Shown here: in pieces, positions 26,300 through 35,425 of the stretch | Layout: each line of letters opens with the position of its first letter | Position numbering within the stretch: the first letter of the stretch is position 1 | NCBI RefSeq assembly: GCF_013408665.1 | Contig: NZ_JACCCL010000001.1 | Span: forward strand, 124,001 to 188,000 | Direction: 5' to 3' | DNA length: 64,000 nucleotides | DNA from: Sporosarcina sp. JAI121 | GTDB lineage: Bacteria; Bacillota; Bacilli; Bacillales_A; Planococcaceae | The notes under the pieces: model-generated | Told to the model about the DNA's origin: nothing | Seen by the model: the letters and a program-made list of their open reading frames with translations, nothing else | The model's database searches: none | Position numbers and translations under genes: made by a program

Positions 26300-26999
26300 A
26301 TGAGTCAACTGACACTTGATACACATGTTTGCGATATCGTTACAGCGCTCCCACAAAGTGCGGATCTATTTAGAAGTTTGCGCATCGATTTTTGCTGCGG
26401 CGGGAAAATATCTCTAAAGGATGCTGCGAAGGAACGAGAGCTTAAACCAGAAGAAGTTTTAAATAGTATTAACGAAATTGAAGACAAACGGAAAAAGCAG
26501 GGTGGAATAGACCCGACAACATTCGGGTCAAAAACACTCGTCACCTACATTCAAGAAAAGTATCATGAAGGGTTACGGGAGGAGTTTGCCGTTACTTGCG
26601 CCCTACATTACGAAAGTTGCCCGTGTTCATGGAGAAAAGCATCCGCATCTTCTGCGTGTCCAAGAAATCTTCGATGAATTGCGTAGGGAACTCCTTGACC
26701 ATACGGAAGATGAAGATGCAAATGTCTTTCCATTCATTCTGAAGTTTTTAGAAAATCCAACGCCTGAACTGAAAGAGAAAATTGAGCCGCACGTAATAGA
26801 ACTTGAGCAAGAACATGAAAATGCCGGCAAATTATTGTTTGAAATACGCAATCTCACAAATGAATTCACGCTTCCAGCTGATGCTTGCGGAACATACAAA
26901 CTCGTATACGCCCGCCTTGAACAACTTGAAAAAGATACATTTGAACATGTATATCTTGAAAATCACAACTTATTCGATCGTGTGCGGGCTGCACTTTGA
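26300..26999 (+). pseudogene. Iron-sulfur cluster repair protein Ric/ScdA, frameshifted
   Basis: The N-terminal part (ScdA_N/DUF542: HVCDIVTALPQSADLFRSLR, then FCCGGKISLKDAA) reads in frame from ATG 26300, which follows AAGGAGG. The C-terminal hemerythrin-like part (HGEKHPHLLRVQEIFDELRR, HTEDEDANVFP, HVIELEQEHENAG) lies in the next frame from about 26588 to 26999. Removing one T from TTT at 26585-26587 joins them as REELPLLAPYITKVARVHG, which fits the family. So a one-base insertion breaks an otherwise full-length gene, or the assembly has an error. The intact protein repairs Fe-S clusters damaged by nitric oxide. Confidence 0.88.
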
Positions 27000-27014
27000 T
27001 TTAATAGAGAATAT

Positions 27015-27046
27015 GCTAAAACCACCTTATGGGGTGGTTTTTTAGC
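27015..27046 (+). terminator. Terminator between ric and modA
   Basis: GCTAAAACCACC pairs with GGTGGTTTTTTAGC around a short loop, with a run of six T in the descending arm. Confidence 0.88.
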
Positions 27047-27110
27047 GTGGAACAACTTTACAATATTCGCTATGATAGAAGAAATAGAGTTGAAGAGGTG
27101 ATGGTAGACG

Positions 27111-27878
27111 ATGAAACGTCTTGTATTAATTTTCACCATTGTTTCCACGCTAATCCTTGCTTCATGCACCAACACAGACGCGGGTAATAAAACCGAAATC
27201 CTCGTCGCCGCCGCCTCAAGTATGACACCAGCACTAACTGAAATTGCTGCTGAATTTGAAAAGATTAACAAAGATATCCGGGTTTCATTCAGTTTCGGAT
27301 CTTCCGGTAAGCTTGCACAACAAATCAAAGGCGGTGCTCCGGTCGATGTTTTCATTTCCGCAAGTAGCACTGATATGGACACACTTGCAGAAGATAACAA
27401 AGTTAGGTTGGACACTCGTACAGACATCGCAAAGAATACGCTGGTTGTCATACGCCAAAAAAATGATGACAATTCACGGCTGAGTGAAGAGAATCCGTTT
27501 ACATCTAAAATCAATCATTTTGCCATTGGTAACCCGGAAACTGTACCTGCAGGCGTTTACGCAAGAGAAGCTCTCATAAAACTCAGGGAATGGGAGACAC
27601 TCAAAACGAAATTCGTCTTCGGCAAGGACGTCCGTCAAGTAGTAACGTTTGTGGAAACAGGTAACGCCGAAAGGGGCATCGTCTTCGCAAGTGATGCCCA
27701 TTCATCAGACAAAGTCGAAGTCATCTATGAAATTGATCCGGCAATGCATTCGTCAGTTGTCTATCCCGGTGCAATAATCACTGCTACAAAGCAGCCGAAA
27801 GAAGCTAGGGCTTTTCTTGAATATATGAAAACGTCGCACGTGCAAGAAATACTCTTAAACCACGGATTTACATACTAA
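27111..27878 (+). CDS. modA: Molybdate ABC transporter binding lipoprotein
   Basis: The 255-residue protein has a lipoprotein signal (LILASC) and a ModA fold: ILVAAASSMTPALTEIA, SFGSSGKLAQQIKGGAPVDV, IGNPETVPAGVYAREAL and a C-terminal AFLEYMKT. The Ser residues in AAASS and GSSGKL are the usual molybdate contacts. It heads a modABC operon that supplies molybdenum for the nearby molybdopterin genes. modB follows within 20 bases. Confidence 0.92.
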   Translation: MKRLVLIFTIVSTLILASCTNTDAGNKTEILVAAASSMTPALTEIAAEFEKINKDIRVSFSFGSSGKLAQQIKGGAPVDVFISASSTDMDTLAEDNKVRLDTRTDIAKNTLVVIRQKNDDNSRLSEENPFTSKINHFAIGNPETVPAGVYAREALIKLREWETLKTKFVFGKDVRQVVTFVETGNAERGIVFASDAHSSDKVEVIYEIDPAMHSSVVYPGAIITATKQPKEARAFLEYMKTSHVQEILLNHGFTY

Positions 27879-27895
27879 AAGGAGGAACATTGCCA

Positions 27896-28606
27896 ATGGG
27901 AGACATCAGTTACGGGCCGCTTATACTATCCATCAAAGTCGCGGCCATCGCGACAATCATCGTCTTTTTCACGGGTACGTTCCTCGCACGCGCATTCGCC
28001 CGCAAGCAGTTTCCAGGCAAGACGATTATTGAAGCGTTCTTCCTGCTACCACTTGTATTGCCACCGACGGTCGTTGGATTCGGGCTGCTTATCCTATTTG
28101 GAAAAGATCAGTTTCTTGGAAAATGGCTTTATGACTATGCGCATCTTCAAATCGTCTTTTCTTGGCTCGGAGCCGTCATAGCATCGACCGTTGTCGCCTT
28201 TCCACTCATGTATCAAAGTGCATCGGCTGCGTTCAAACAGGTCGACGGAAAATTGGAAGCTGCCGCCCATACGCTGGGTGCTTCAAAATGGCGCGTATTC
28301 CGAACAATCGCATTGCCGCTAGCCTGGCCGGGGCTGCTCGCAGGTTTAGTCCTCACATTCGCCCGTGCACTCGGCGAGTTCGGGGCGACCTTGATGATTG
28401 CGGGATATATTCCCGGTCGGACGGACACCATTCCGATGGCGATTTATTTTGCTGTTGAAGTCGGCGACATGAATACGGCGACATTTTGGGTGATTATTAT
28501 CGTGGCACTCGGATTCTCCACGATTCTCTGGCTCAGCTGGTGGTCGAACCGGAACTTACGCCGTTTCACTGTAAAAAGGAAAGGGGGGACCAACCGCGAT
28601 GCTTGA
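27896..28606 (+). CDS. modB: Molybdate ABC transporter permease
   Basis: The product has about 236 residues with five to six membrane segments. It has the ATPase-contact loop KLEAAAHTLGASKWRVFRTI and the ModB motif RALGEFGATLMIAGYIPGRT, which is nearly diagnostic for molybdate permeases. ATG 27896 lies ten bases from AAAGGAGG, while TTG 27890 lies four bases away; the ATG is preferred but not certain. It overlaps modC by eight bases. Confidence 0.92.
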   Translation: MGDISYGPLILSIKVAAIATIIVFFTGTFLARAFARKQFPGKTIIEAFFLLPLVLPPTVVGFGLLILFGKDQFLGKWLYDYAHLQIVFSWLGAVIASTVVAFPLMYQSASAAFKQVDGKLEAAAHTLGASKWRVFRTIALPLAWPGLLAGLVLTFARALGEFGATLMIAGYIPGRTDTIPMAIYFAVEVGDMNTATFWVIIIVALGFSTILWLSWWSNRNLRRFTVKRKGGTNRDA

Positions 28607-29225
28607 CGCACACCTAGTCAAAAATCTGCCCGATTTTAAAATCGATGTGAACATTAAATCGGCTAAAGGAGAAGTGATTGTCTTATTCGGATCCTCGGGT
28701 TCAGGAAAGACGACATGTCTTGACATGATCGCCGGACTTGTCCATCCCGATTCAGGCCATATCCGTATGGGGGAAAACACTTATTTTTCATCCAATCAAA
28801 AACCATTTCCTGCAGAAAAACGAAATGTCGGATATGTCATGCAGGATTATGCGCTATTCCCGCATATGACGGCAGACAGAAATGTACAGTACGGCATGAA
28901 GTCTGTGGGGAAATCTGAAAAGTCACTTGCACTTCTCGACCAATTCGGCATTCGTCATCTGCGGAATGCCTATCCCCATGAAATGTCCGGCGGTGAAAAA
29001 CAGCGGACCGCAATAGCACGTGCGTTGGCGGCTGAACCAAATTTACTTCTTCTTGATGAACCGCTTTCTGCACTGGACGATAAAGCACGGCATGACGCAC
29101 TCACAGTGATCACGGATATTCAGCGTGATTTGGATATCCCGATTATCATGGTAACGCACAATTGGACAGAAGCGGAAAAAGTTGCAACGTCTATATACAA
29201 AATTGAAAAAGGTCGCTTAATCTAG
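28599..29225 (+). CDS. modC: Molybdate ABC transporter ATPase, short form
   Basis: The 208-residue ABC ATPase has Walker A GSSGSGKTT (about 31-39), signature MSGGEKQR and Walker B LLLLDEPLSALD. Standard ModC has about 350 residues because of a C-terminal TOBE/MOP molybdate-binding domain; that domain is absent here, and the frame ends cleanly at a stop after GRLI. It overlaps modB by eight bases. It likely energises molybdate uptake without the regulatory domain. Confidence 0.87.
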   Translation: MLDAHLVKNLPDFKIDVNIKSAKGEVIVLFGSSGSGKTTCLDMIAGLVHPDSGHIRMGENTYFSSNQKPFPAEKRNVGYVMQDYALFPHMTADRNVQYGMKSVGKSEKSLALLDQFGIRHLRNAYPHEMSGGEKQRTAIARALAAEPNLLLLDEPLSALDDKARHDALTVITDIQRDLDIPIIMVTHNWTEAEKVATSIYKIEKGRLI

Positions 29226-29509
29226 TCTATTTTGGATAGATTGGGCGGCTATTATATTTTTAATAAAGTTAGTTCCCTATAAAAATGGAACATCTCTATC
29301 AGGAAATATTTAAGTCTGTTCTTACAAGTAGTAGTGTGCGGATAAAACATCCTTTAATTTTCGTCTTGGATTGTTCTTCATACTAAAAAGGGAGGGTCTG
29401 TGCCATTGAATTATGTCGTAGGAAGCTATATTCTTTAAATAGAGAACAATTCGAATTAAATGTTGTAAAAGGGGTAAGCGCCTATTCTTCTATATAAGGA
29501 GTATTACTG
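29226..29509 (+). other. Intergenic region upstream of nreABC with a possible short leader ORF
   Basis: The gap contains AAGGGAGGG (29388-29396) followed by a tiny frame starting GTG 29400 or TTG 29406 and ending in TAA. Read from the TTG it encodes MNYVVGSYIL. Spacing suits the TTG. A real leader peptide is possible but unproven. No clear promoter or terminator was seen. Confidence 0.3.
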
Positions 29510-29974
29510 ATGAGTGGACAGAATGTCTTTGATTACCAACAGGAAATTGTACGTCTTCGAGAGCTTTTCAGCTTCGATTTTGTCGGGGTGGCACTTGTTC
29601 AGTCGGTAGAGCTCCGTTCCGTGATGAAATGGGTATTTGCTACGGGAAACCGAAGCAACCGTTTTCGAAGAATCGTTTTACAAACCGGTAAAGGTGTTGC
29701 GGGGCAAGTATTCAAGACGGGTAAACCGTTTCTAGTAGAAGATGCAGAAAAGATGCTTGGCAGAAAAGATCTTTACAACTACCCGATTGTCGTTGCGGAA
29801 GGGTTGAAAAGTTTCGGTGCGATACCCCTATATAAATATAATTGTGTAAAAGGTGTGCTACTTGTCGGTTACCGCACTGAAAAGAAATTGACGCCTAACG
29901 ATTTTGCAGAGTTTCAACAACTGATTGGCCCGGGATTCGGTCCATTTTACAGCAAGGAGATGATTGGGCAATGA
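29510..29974 (+). CDS. nreA: GAF-domain nitrate receptor NreA
   Basis: The 154-residue protein is a single GAF domain (VRLRELFSFDFVGVALVQSV, LQTGKGVAGQVFKTGKPFLV, LKSFGAIPLYKYNCVKGVLL). In Staphylococcus, NreA binds nitrate and controls NreB kinase activity. It starts after AAGGAG and overlaps nreB by four bases (ATGA), giving the conserved nreABC order. Confidence 0.88.
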   Translation: MSGQNVFDYQQEIVRLRELFSFDFVGVALVQSVELRSVMKWVFATGNRSNRFRRIVLQTGKGVAGQVFKTGKPFLVEDAEKMLGRKDLYNYPIVVAEGLKSFGAIPLYKYNCVKGVLLVGYRTEKKLTPNDFAEFQQLIGPGFGPFYSKEMIGQ

Positions 29975-31017
29975 AGCATATGGATGAATTTCGATTGACG
30001 GATCTGTTGATGAAAATGTACGACAATTCTGCAGAAGCCATCTTCTTTTTTGACCGTCATGGAAAAGTCCTTACAATGAATAGCGCTGCCGAACTCATTT
30101 TGGATGCAGAAGTTCTCGATCAGATGGCAGCAGGTGACGCAGAAGCAATATGCATGTCCTGTAAAGGGTATACAAACGAACAGGAACTCCAAACATGCAT
30201 GTCGTGTTATCTGAAGAGTCCGGAAGAGGATTTCAGCTCGTTCCAAGTGTACTTGGACACCAGGGGCAAAGGGATCGTTGCTTACACGGCCAGTTATCAG
30301 ACGATTGATGTGGAAAACGGAATCCGTGTCTTCATGCTCCGTGATTTAACGAAACAATACAAAACACAGGAAATGCTTAATCAGAAAATGATAACGAAAA
30401 ATATTATCAAAGCCCAGGAAGATGAACGAAAACGGATTTCAAGGGAGTTGCATGACGGGGTTGCCCAGGAAATGCTCAGTTCACTGGTTGAACTCCGGGT
30501 ATTGAAGTATATGAATATCGATGCGGAAGTGTTGAAAAAGGTGTTGCAGACGGAAGGTTCACTCATGCGGTTATTGGACGATATCCGTCATCTGTCCGTC
30601 GAACTCAGGCCGGCCACACTTGATGATTTAGGGTTGGAAGCTGCATTCAGAACGCATTTCAAATGGATTGAAAAGAATTATGGGCTTGTCGTCCATTTCA
30701 GGGCTGAGTTGAATTCAAAAAGGTACGAAGGTGAAATTGAAACGGTCGTTTACCGGATTTGTCAGGAAGCTGTGTTTAATGCACTCAAATACGCAGGGAC
30801 CGACGATCTTGCTGTCAGGCTGTTTGAAGAGGATGGATATTTGAAATTAGAAGTCATCGACGATGGGATAGGATTTGATTTGAACGCGGTCCATCCAAAA
30901 GGTACGGGTCTTGGATTGTATGGGATGAGGGAGCGTGCGGAGCTGGTCGAAGGACGGACAACAATCCTTTCTGAACCTGGAAAAGGGACAGTTGTACGGC
31001 TGGAAATCGTAGTATAG
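29971..31017 (+). CDS. nreB: Oxygen-sensing histidine kinase NreB
   Basis: The 348-residue cytoplasmic kinase has a PAS domain with four Cys at 61, 64, 76 and 79 (C-x2-C-x11-C-x2-C). This is the spacing of the oxygen-sensitive [4Fe-4S] cluster in staphylococcal NreB. A HisKA_3 domain (phospho-His 161 in [15 protein letters not shown]) and HATPase motifs ([33 protein letters not shown]) follow. Under low oxygen it should phosphorylate NreC; the neighbouring NreA adds nitrate sensing. nreC follows after 16 bases. Confidence 0.93.
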   Translation: MKHMDEFRLTDLLMKMYDNSAEAIFFFDRHGKVLTMNSAAELILDAEVLDQMAAGDAEAICMSCKGYTNEQELQTCMSCYLKSPEEDFSSFQVYLDTRGKGIVAYTASYQTIDVENGIRVFMLRDLTKQYKTQEMLNQKMITKNIIKAQEDERKRISRELHDGVAQEMLSSLVELRVLKYMNIDAEVLKKVLQTEGSLMRLLDDIRHLSVELRPATLDDLGLEAAFRTHFKWIEKNYGLVVHFRAELNSKRYEGEIETVVYRICQEAVFNALKYAGTDDLAVRLFEEDGYLKLEVIDDGIGFDLNAVHPKGTGLGLYGMRERAELVEGRTTILSEPGKGTVVRLEIVV

Positions 31018-31033
31018 AAAGGGGGAAATATGG

Positions 31034-31681
31034 TTGAAAATTATCATTGCGGATGATCACGCAGTCGTTCGCAGCGGATTCATGCATATTCTGAACTTCC
31101 AACACGATATGGAGGTTATCGGGACCGCTGCTGATGGTCTTGAGGCGTATGATCTGGTTGCGAAACTCCGTCCGGATCTTTTGCTTCTGGATTTGAGTAT
31201 GCCTCCAGGGGAAAGCGGCCTAATTGCAACAGGAAAAATAGCAGAAGACTTTCCGGAAACGAAAATCCTGATTTTGACGATGCATGATGATGAGGAGTAT
31301 TTATTCCATGTATTGAAGAATGGGGCATCGGGCTATGTGCTGAAAAATTCACCGGACGAGGAATTGCTCGCCGCGATTCGCATCGTTTACGAAGGGGGGA
31401 CCTATGTTCATCCATCAATGGCGTCTTCACTCATTCAGGGATTCGTTAAAGAAGATTTGGTAGGCATAGAAACGGACCCATTCAAAATCTTATCGAAACG
31501 CGAAATCGAAGTCCTTCCACTTGTCGCAAAGGGGTACGGCAATATAGAGATTGCGGAGAAACTATATATATCCGTCAAAACGGTGGAGGCCCATAAATCT
31601 AAAATCATGGAAAAGCTTCAATTGAAAGGCAGACCCGAACTCGTTGAATATGCTTTGAGGAAAAAGTTTTTGAATTTTTAA
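31034..31681 (+). CDS. nreC: NreC response regulator, LuxR type
   Basis: The 215-residue regulator has a NarL-type receiver (phospho-acceptor D53 in [14 protein letters not shown]) and a LuxR-type helix-turn-helix ([20 protein letters not shown], then [20 protein letters not shown]). It starts with TTG at 31034 behind AAAGGGGG. In staphylococci NreC activates nitrate and nitrite reductase and nitrate transport genes. None of those lies in this window, but the molybdenum cofactor genes next door are plausible partners. Confidence 0.9.
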   Translation: MKIIIADDHAVVRSGFMHILNFQHDMEVIGTAADGLEAYDLVAKLRPDLLLLDLSMPPGESGLIATGKIAEDFPETKILILTMHDDEEYLFHVLKNGASGYVLKNSPDEELLAAIRIVYEGGTYVHPSMASSLIQGFVKEDLVGIETDPFKILSKREIEVLPLVAKGYGNIEIAEKLYISVKTVEAHKSKIMEKLQLKGRPELVEYALRKKFLNF

Positions 31682-31720
31682 ATATATATGTTCGAATAAA
31701 GAAATCCTTTGAATCGCTGC

Positions 31721-31750
31721 GGCGCTAGGGGATGCCTCCCGCGATAAACC
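31721..31750. repeat. REP-like element, GGGGATGCCTCCC core
   Basis: GGCGCTAGGGGATGCCTCCC followed by GCGATAAACC is the inverse of the repeat near 12219 and closely matches 62846-62883. It lies in the 366-base gap between nreC and moeB. Confidence 0.6.
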
Positions 31751-31787
31751 AAGCCACTGAAAAATTTCTTTTTTATAGTAAGAACTA

Positions 31788-31829
31788 GTTGATTGTAGTG
31801 GAAAGCGTCCGCTCGGAACGGAAATCAAC
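31788..31829. repeat. Short element with GTTGATT/AATCAAC terminal inverted repeats
   Basis: The 42-base segment starts GTTGATTGTAGTGGAAAGCG and ends GGAACGGAAATCAAC, with seven-base perfect inverted ends. It resembles, in shortened form, a repeat I remember as common between Bacillales genes (GTTGATTGGAGCGGAAGG...GGAACGGAAATCAAC). A MITE-like or REP-like remnant is likely. Confidence 0.55.
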
Positions 31830-31854
31830 GGGATTGAAGGAAATTGGATTTTTT

Positions 31855-31990
31855 CAGTGCCCTCCCATAAGCCAGGCAGCTTCGCCGCCAGTCTTACGGC
31901 TTCGGCTACCCAGTGTCCAGTTACTGACACAATTCATGTCCTCCGAATGGTGACAGCAACTGGCACCGAATAGCGCCTTCGCTCAGTATA
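31855..31990. repeat. GC-rich palindromic repeat tract before moeB
   Basis: The tract contains CTCCCATAAGCCAGGCAGCT, GCCGCCAGTCTTACGGCTTC and GGCTACCCAGTGTCC, pieces also found near 62890-62940. A perfect GGCACCGAATAGCGCC-type pairing also appears. No gene was recognised. The stretch belongs to the dispersed repeat family of this chromosome. Confidence 0.4.
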
Positions 31991-32047
31991 TAGTTATTCA
32001 CAAGTTCAACATATATAGGAGTGCAATTGATAAAAAGGGGCGAAAAT

Positions 32048-33067
32048 GTGGAAAAGCGGTTTTCAAGACAAATGTTGTTTAAACAAATAGGGCAAGTAGG
32101 ACAGGAAAAGTTAGGGACTGCACATGTTGTGATCATCGGTTGTGGTGCACTCGGGTCAGCCGTTTCAGAGACGCTTGTTCGTGCGGGCGTGGGAAAACTA
32201 ACGATTGCGGATCGGGACTACGTTGAACCGTCAAATTTACAAAGACAACAACTGTTCACTGAACAAGACGCGCGGGATGGTATACCCAAAGTGATTGCCG
32301 CAGAAAAACGCTTGAAAATGATTCGGGAAGAGGTAGATATTGTAACTGTGCTTGATCATGTAGACGGTCCGGTTATGGAACAGATTGCTGAAGAAGCTGA
32401 TTTGATAATGGATGCGACGGATAATTTTGAAACACGTCTTCTGATAAATGACATGGCATGGAAGAGAGGCATTCCGTGGGTGTACGGTGCATGTGTAGGT
32501 AGTTCTGGTACAGTTTTTCCATTTGTCCCAGGTCAGTCAGCGTGTTTTCGTTGCTTGCTTCCGGTATTGCCATCCGTCAATGAAACATGTGATACATCGG
32601 GAATCATCGCGCCTGCGGTTCAAATTACGGCTGCACACCAAAGTGCTGAAGCGCTGAAATGGTTAACTAGGAATGAAAATGCGATGCGTAGGAAGGTGTT
32701 CCATTTCGATGTTTGGAACAATACGCATGTAGAGGCAGGGATTTCTCGGATGCGTAACGAAGTATGCGAGACATGCGGGGAGACACCGACATATCCTGCG
32801 CTACACAGGTCGGAAGGAACTGGATATGCGGTGTTGTGCGGTCGGGATACAGTGCAGATTATCCCATCTGCAAGTCGTTCATTGACGATTGCGGAAGGGG
32901 AAAAGGTCGCCGAACGTCTGGGTGCCCCGTATAAGATGACACCATTTTTTGTAGAGTTCAATGCGGAGGGATATCGCTGTGTTTTATTCGGAAATGGCCG
33001 ACTATTGATTCACGGATTGAAGGATATGAAGGAAGGACGCAAATTGTACCATCAATTATTCGGATGA
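32048..33067 (+). CDS. moeB: MoeB/ThiF family adenylyltransferase
   Basis: With the GTG at 32048, eight bases from AAAGGGGCG, the protein has 339 residues. It shows the E1-like fold: nucleotide loop GCGALGSAVSETLVRAGVG, IADRDYVEPSNLQRQQLFTE, DATDNFETR, and the zinc Cys pairs CFRC and CETC. It should adenylate the C-terminal Gly-Gly of MoaD. The C-terminal part of about 90 residues beyond the core is unassigned. It opens the molybdopterin gene cluster, 16 bases before moaB. A ThiF role is the alternative, but context favours MoeB. Confidence 0.85.
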   Translation: MEKRFSRQMLFKQIGQVGQEKLGTAHVVIIGCGALGSAVSETLVRAGVGKLTIADRDYVEPSNLQRQQLFTEQDARDGIPKVIAAEKRLKMIREEVDIVTVLDHVDGPVMEQIAEEADLIMDATDNFETRLLINDMAWKRGIPWVYGACVGSSGTVFPFVPGQSACFRCLLPVLPSVNETCDTSGIIAPAVQITAAHQSAEALKWLTRNENAMRRKVFHFDVWNNTHVEAGISRMRNEVCETCGETPTYPALHRSEGTGYAVLCGRDTVQIIPSASRSLTIAEGEKVAERLGAPYKMTPFFVEFNAEGYRCVLFGNGRLLIHGLKDMKEGRKLYHQLFG

Positions 33068-33082
33068 AGTGGGGGTGTCGTT

Positions 33083-33598
33083 TTGTCTCATTTAACTGAT
33101 TCGGAGAAAACAAAAAAACTTATATGTTGTGTGTTGACGGTAAGTGACACGCGTACTATGGAAAATGATAAAAGCGGCAAGGCAATTCGTTCAAAACTTG
33201 AAGCAGCGGGTCACCATGTCTTCGAATCGTTGCTCTGCAAAGATGACGGGATGGCAATCGAATCGATAATTGCGGAATGGCTGATGAATCAGAATGTTGA
33301 TGCCATCATTTTGACAGGCGGGACGGGTATCGGATTCCGCGATGTCACAATTGAAACCGTGACACCTTACTTTACGAAAACGCTTGATGGCTTCGGCGAA
33401 TTGTTCCGATACCTTAGCTACACAGAAGATGTCGGATCGAAGGCGCTATTAAGCAGGGCGGTTGCTGGCATTGTAGATGACAAAGCATTGTTTGCACTCC
33501 CTGGATCTGTGAAGGCGGTTGAACTTGCGATGGACAAGCTGATTATTCCTGAGATTCATCACATCGTTCACGAATTAACGAAGCATTTAGAGGAATAA
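33083..33598 (+). CDS. moaB: Molybdenum cofactor protein MoaB
   Basis: The 171-residue MogA/MoaB-type protein has VLTVSDTRTMENDKSGKAIR, ILTGGTGIGFRDVTIETV, GFGELFRYLSY and ALPGSVKAVELAM, the molybdopterin adenylylation fold. The TTG at 33083 follows GTGGGGGTG. It ends 16 bases from the convergent moaC. Confidence 0.92.
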   Translation: MSHLTDSEKTKKLICCVLTVSDTRTMENDKSGKAIRSKLEAAGHHVFESLLCKDDGMAIESIIAEWLMNQNVDAIILTGGTGIGFRDVTIETVTPYFTKTLDGFGELFRYLSYTEDVGSKALLSRAVAGIVDDKALFALPGSVKAVELAMDKLIIPEIHHIVHELTKHLEE

Positions 33599-33614
33599 CC
33601 CTCGTGTAAGCCTT

Positions 33615-34106
33615 TTATGCATTTCGATGATAGTCGCCATTTTTTCCACCAGTTTTATGAAGTAGCATTGTTGGACCGATGATCATCTCTTTGCCCGCTG
33701 CCTTGCACATATCGTAAATCGTGAGTGCGGCAGCGGAGGCTGCAGTAAGTGCTTCCATTTCAACGCCTGTCACGCCTTTTGTCTTTACTTCGGCTTCAAT
33801 TAACACTTCGTAATGGGGGACCGTTTCATCGATGTTCCACTTGAAGTTGATATCGACACCTGTCAGTGGAATTGGATGGCACATGGGAATGATGGAAGAC
33901 GTACTTTTTGCGGCCAGGATAGCAGCGACTTGGGCAACCGCAAATACATCACCTTTTTTGTTTGTTCCTTCTGTAATTTGTGAATGAATTGTTTCGTTGA
34001 CAATTACAGAAGAGGCTGCGATGGCAATTCTGATTGTTTCGGTTTTTTCGGAGACGTCGACCATCATTGCGCGTCCTTGTTCGTTGAAATGTGTAAGCTT
34101 GGACAA
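33615..34106 (-). CDS. moaC: Cyclic pyranopterin monophosphate synthase MoaC
   Basis: The 163-residue protein is full length for MoaC, with [36 protein letters not shown] and [23 protein letters not shown] cut by its conserved residues. With MoaA it makes cyclic pyranopterin monophosphate from GTP. It is on the opposite strand from the rest of the cofactor cluster, convergent with moaB and divergent from moeA (62 bases), so it has its own promoter. Confidence 0.92.
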   Translation of the reverse strand: MSKLTHFNEQGRAMMVDVSEKTETIRIAIAASSVIVNETIHSQITEGTNKKGDVFAVAQVAAILAAKSTSSIIPMCHPIPLTGVDINFKWNIDETVPHYEVLIEAEVKTKGVTGVEMEALTAASAAALTIYDMCKAAGKEMIIGPTMLLHKTGGKNGDYHRNA

Positions 34107-34168
34107 CTAAATCATTCCTTTCATACCGTACATAATAAATTCAGTATAGCAGAAGGGGAGGGATCCGC

Positions 34169-35425
34169 ATGGTAGAAATGAGAAAACCTATTCAGGTGAG
34201 GGAAGCCGTTCGTCTTGTTATGGAGAATGTTCATGTAAACAGGACGGAAACAATTCCGCTTGAACGTACGTATGGCAGAATTCTTGCCGAACCGATTGTC
34301 GCAAAACACGATGTACCGTCTTTTGACAGGTCACCCTACGATGGATTCGCGGTCCGGGCGGAGGATACAGCGGCAGCATCGGGAGATAACCGAATTCTGT
34401 TCACCGTGATTGGTGAAATAGGGGCGGGGCATGTAGCGGACCGAGGAATCGGTCATCGAGAAGCCTATCGGATCATGACAGGCGCCCCGATTCCGGATAA
34501 CGCCGACGCGGTCGTTATGTTGGAACAGACAGCAGAAGCGGAAAATAGTTTTACAGTACGAAAGCGATTCTTTCAAGGGGAGAATATTTCCTTTAAAGGC
34601 GAAGATGCCAAGCAAGGCGAACTTCTTATTGAAAGCGGGGCGTTCATCCATCCAGGCACAATCGCGCTTCTTGCGACATTCGGTTATGCGAAAGTCAAAG
34701 TTGCCAAGCGCCCTGTTGCGGGTATTCTTTCGACAGGTACGGAACTGCTGGAGGTGTCCGATGAACTTGCCCCCGGAAAAATTCGCAACTCGAACGGTCC
34801 TATGATAGCAGCACAACTTACTCGGATGGGAATAGGCTACACGTCATACGGCATGCAGGAAGACAATCTCGATGCGTGCACGGAAATAGTTAAAAAAGCG
34901 CTTGCTGAAACTGATTTGCTCATTACGACAGGCGGCGTTTCAGTCGGTGATTACGATTATTTACCTGCTATCTACGAGCGACTTGGTGCCAAGGTTCTAT
35001 TCAACAAAGTTGCAATGCGTCCGGGCAGCGTGACGACAGTTGCTGTGCTTGGCGATAAGTTGTTGTTCGGTCTGTCAGGTAATCCGTCGGCCTGCTTCAC
35101 CGGTTTCGAATTGTTCACAAGACCTGCAATTCTTGCCATGCAGGGTGCGATTTCACCGTATATGCCGCGTATGCAAGGAAAGTTAGGGGAAGATTTCACA
35201 AAGCCGAACCCTTTTACCCGCTTCATTCGCGCATTCTGGGAAATGACACCAGAAGGAATTATTGCGGTTCCAGCGGGTTTTAATAAATCAAATGCGGTTT
35301 CTTCGATTGCACGTGGGAATTGCCTAATTGTCTTACCAAGCGGGACGCGCGGTTACACAGCTGGAACGGATGTCGATATTCTGCTGCTTGGAGCTGAACA
35401 AGGCGTCGGTAAATGGGTATTATGA
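34169..35425 (+). CDS. moeA: Molybdopterin molybdenumtransferase MoeA
   Basis: The 418-residue protein has the MoeA layout: PSFDRSPYDGFAVRAEDT, RIMTGAPIPDNADAVV, GILSTGTELLEV, TTGGVSVGDYDYL and a LSGNPSACFTGFELF active-site segment. A C-terminal beta barrel follows. It inserts molybdate into adenylylated molybdopterin. The ATG follows AAGGGGAGGG. Its stop overlaps the start of mobB. Confidence 0.93.
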   Translation: MVEMRKPIQVREAVRLVMENVHVNRTETIPLERTYGRILAEPIVAKHDVPSFDRSPYDGFAVRAEDTAAASGDNRILFTVIGEIGAGHVADRGIGHREAYRIMTGAPIPDNADAVVMLEQTAEAENSFTVRKRFFQGENISFKGEDAKQGELLIESGAFIHPGTIALLATFGYAKVKVAKRPVAGILSTGTELLEVSDELAPGKIRNSNGPMIAAQLTRMGIGYTSYGMQEDNLDACTEIVKKALAETDLLITTGGVSVGDYDYLPAIYERLGAKVLFNKVAMRPGSVTTVAVLGDKLLFGLSGNPSACFTGFELFTRPAILAMQGAISPYMPRMQGKLGEDFTKPNPFTRFIRAFWEMTPEGIIAVPAGFNKSNAVSSIARGNCLIVLPSGTRGYTAGTDVDILLLGAEQGVGKWVL

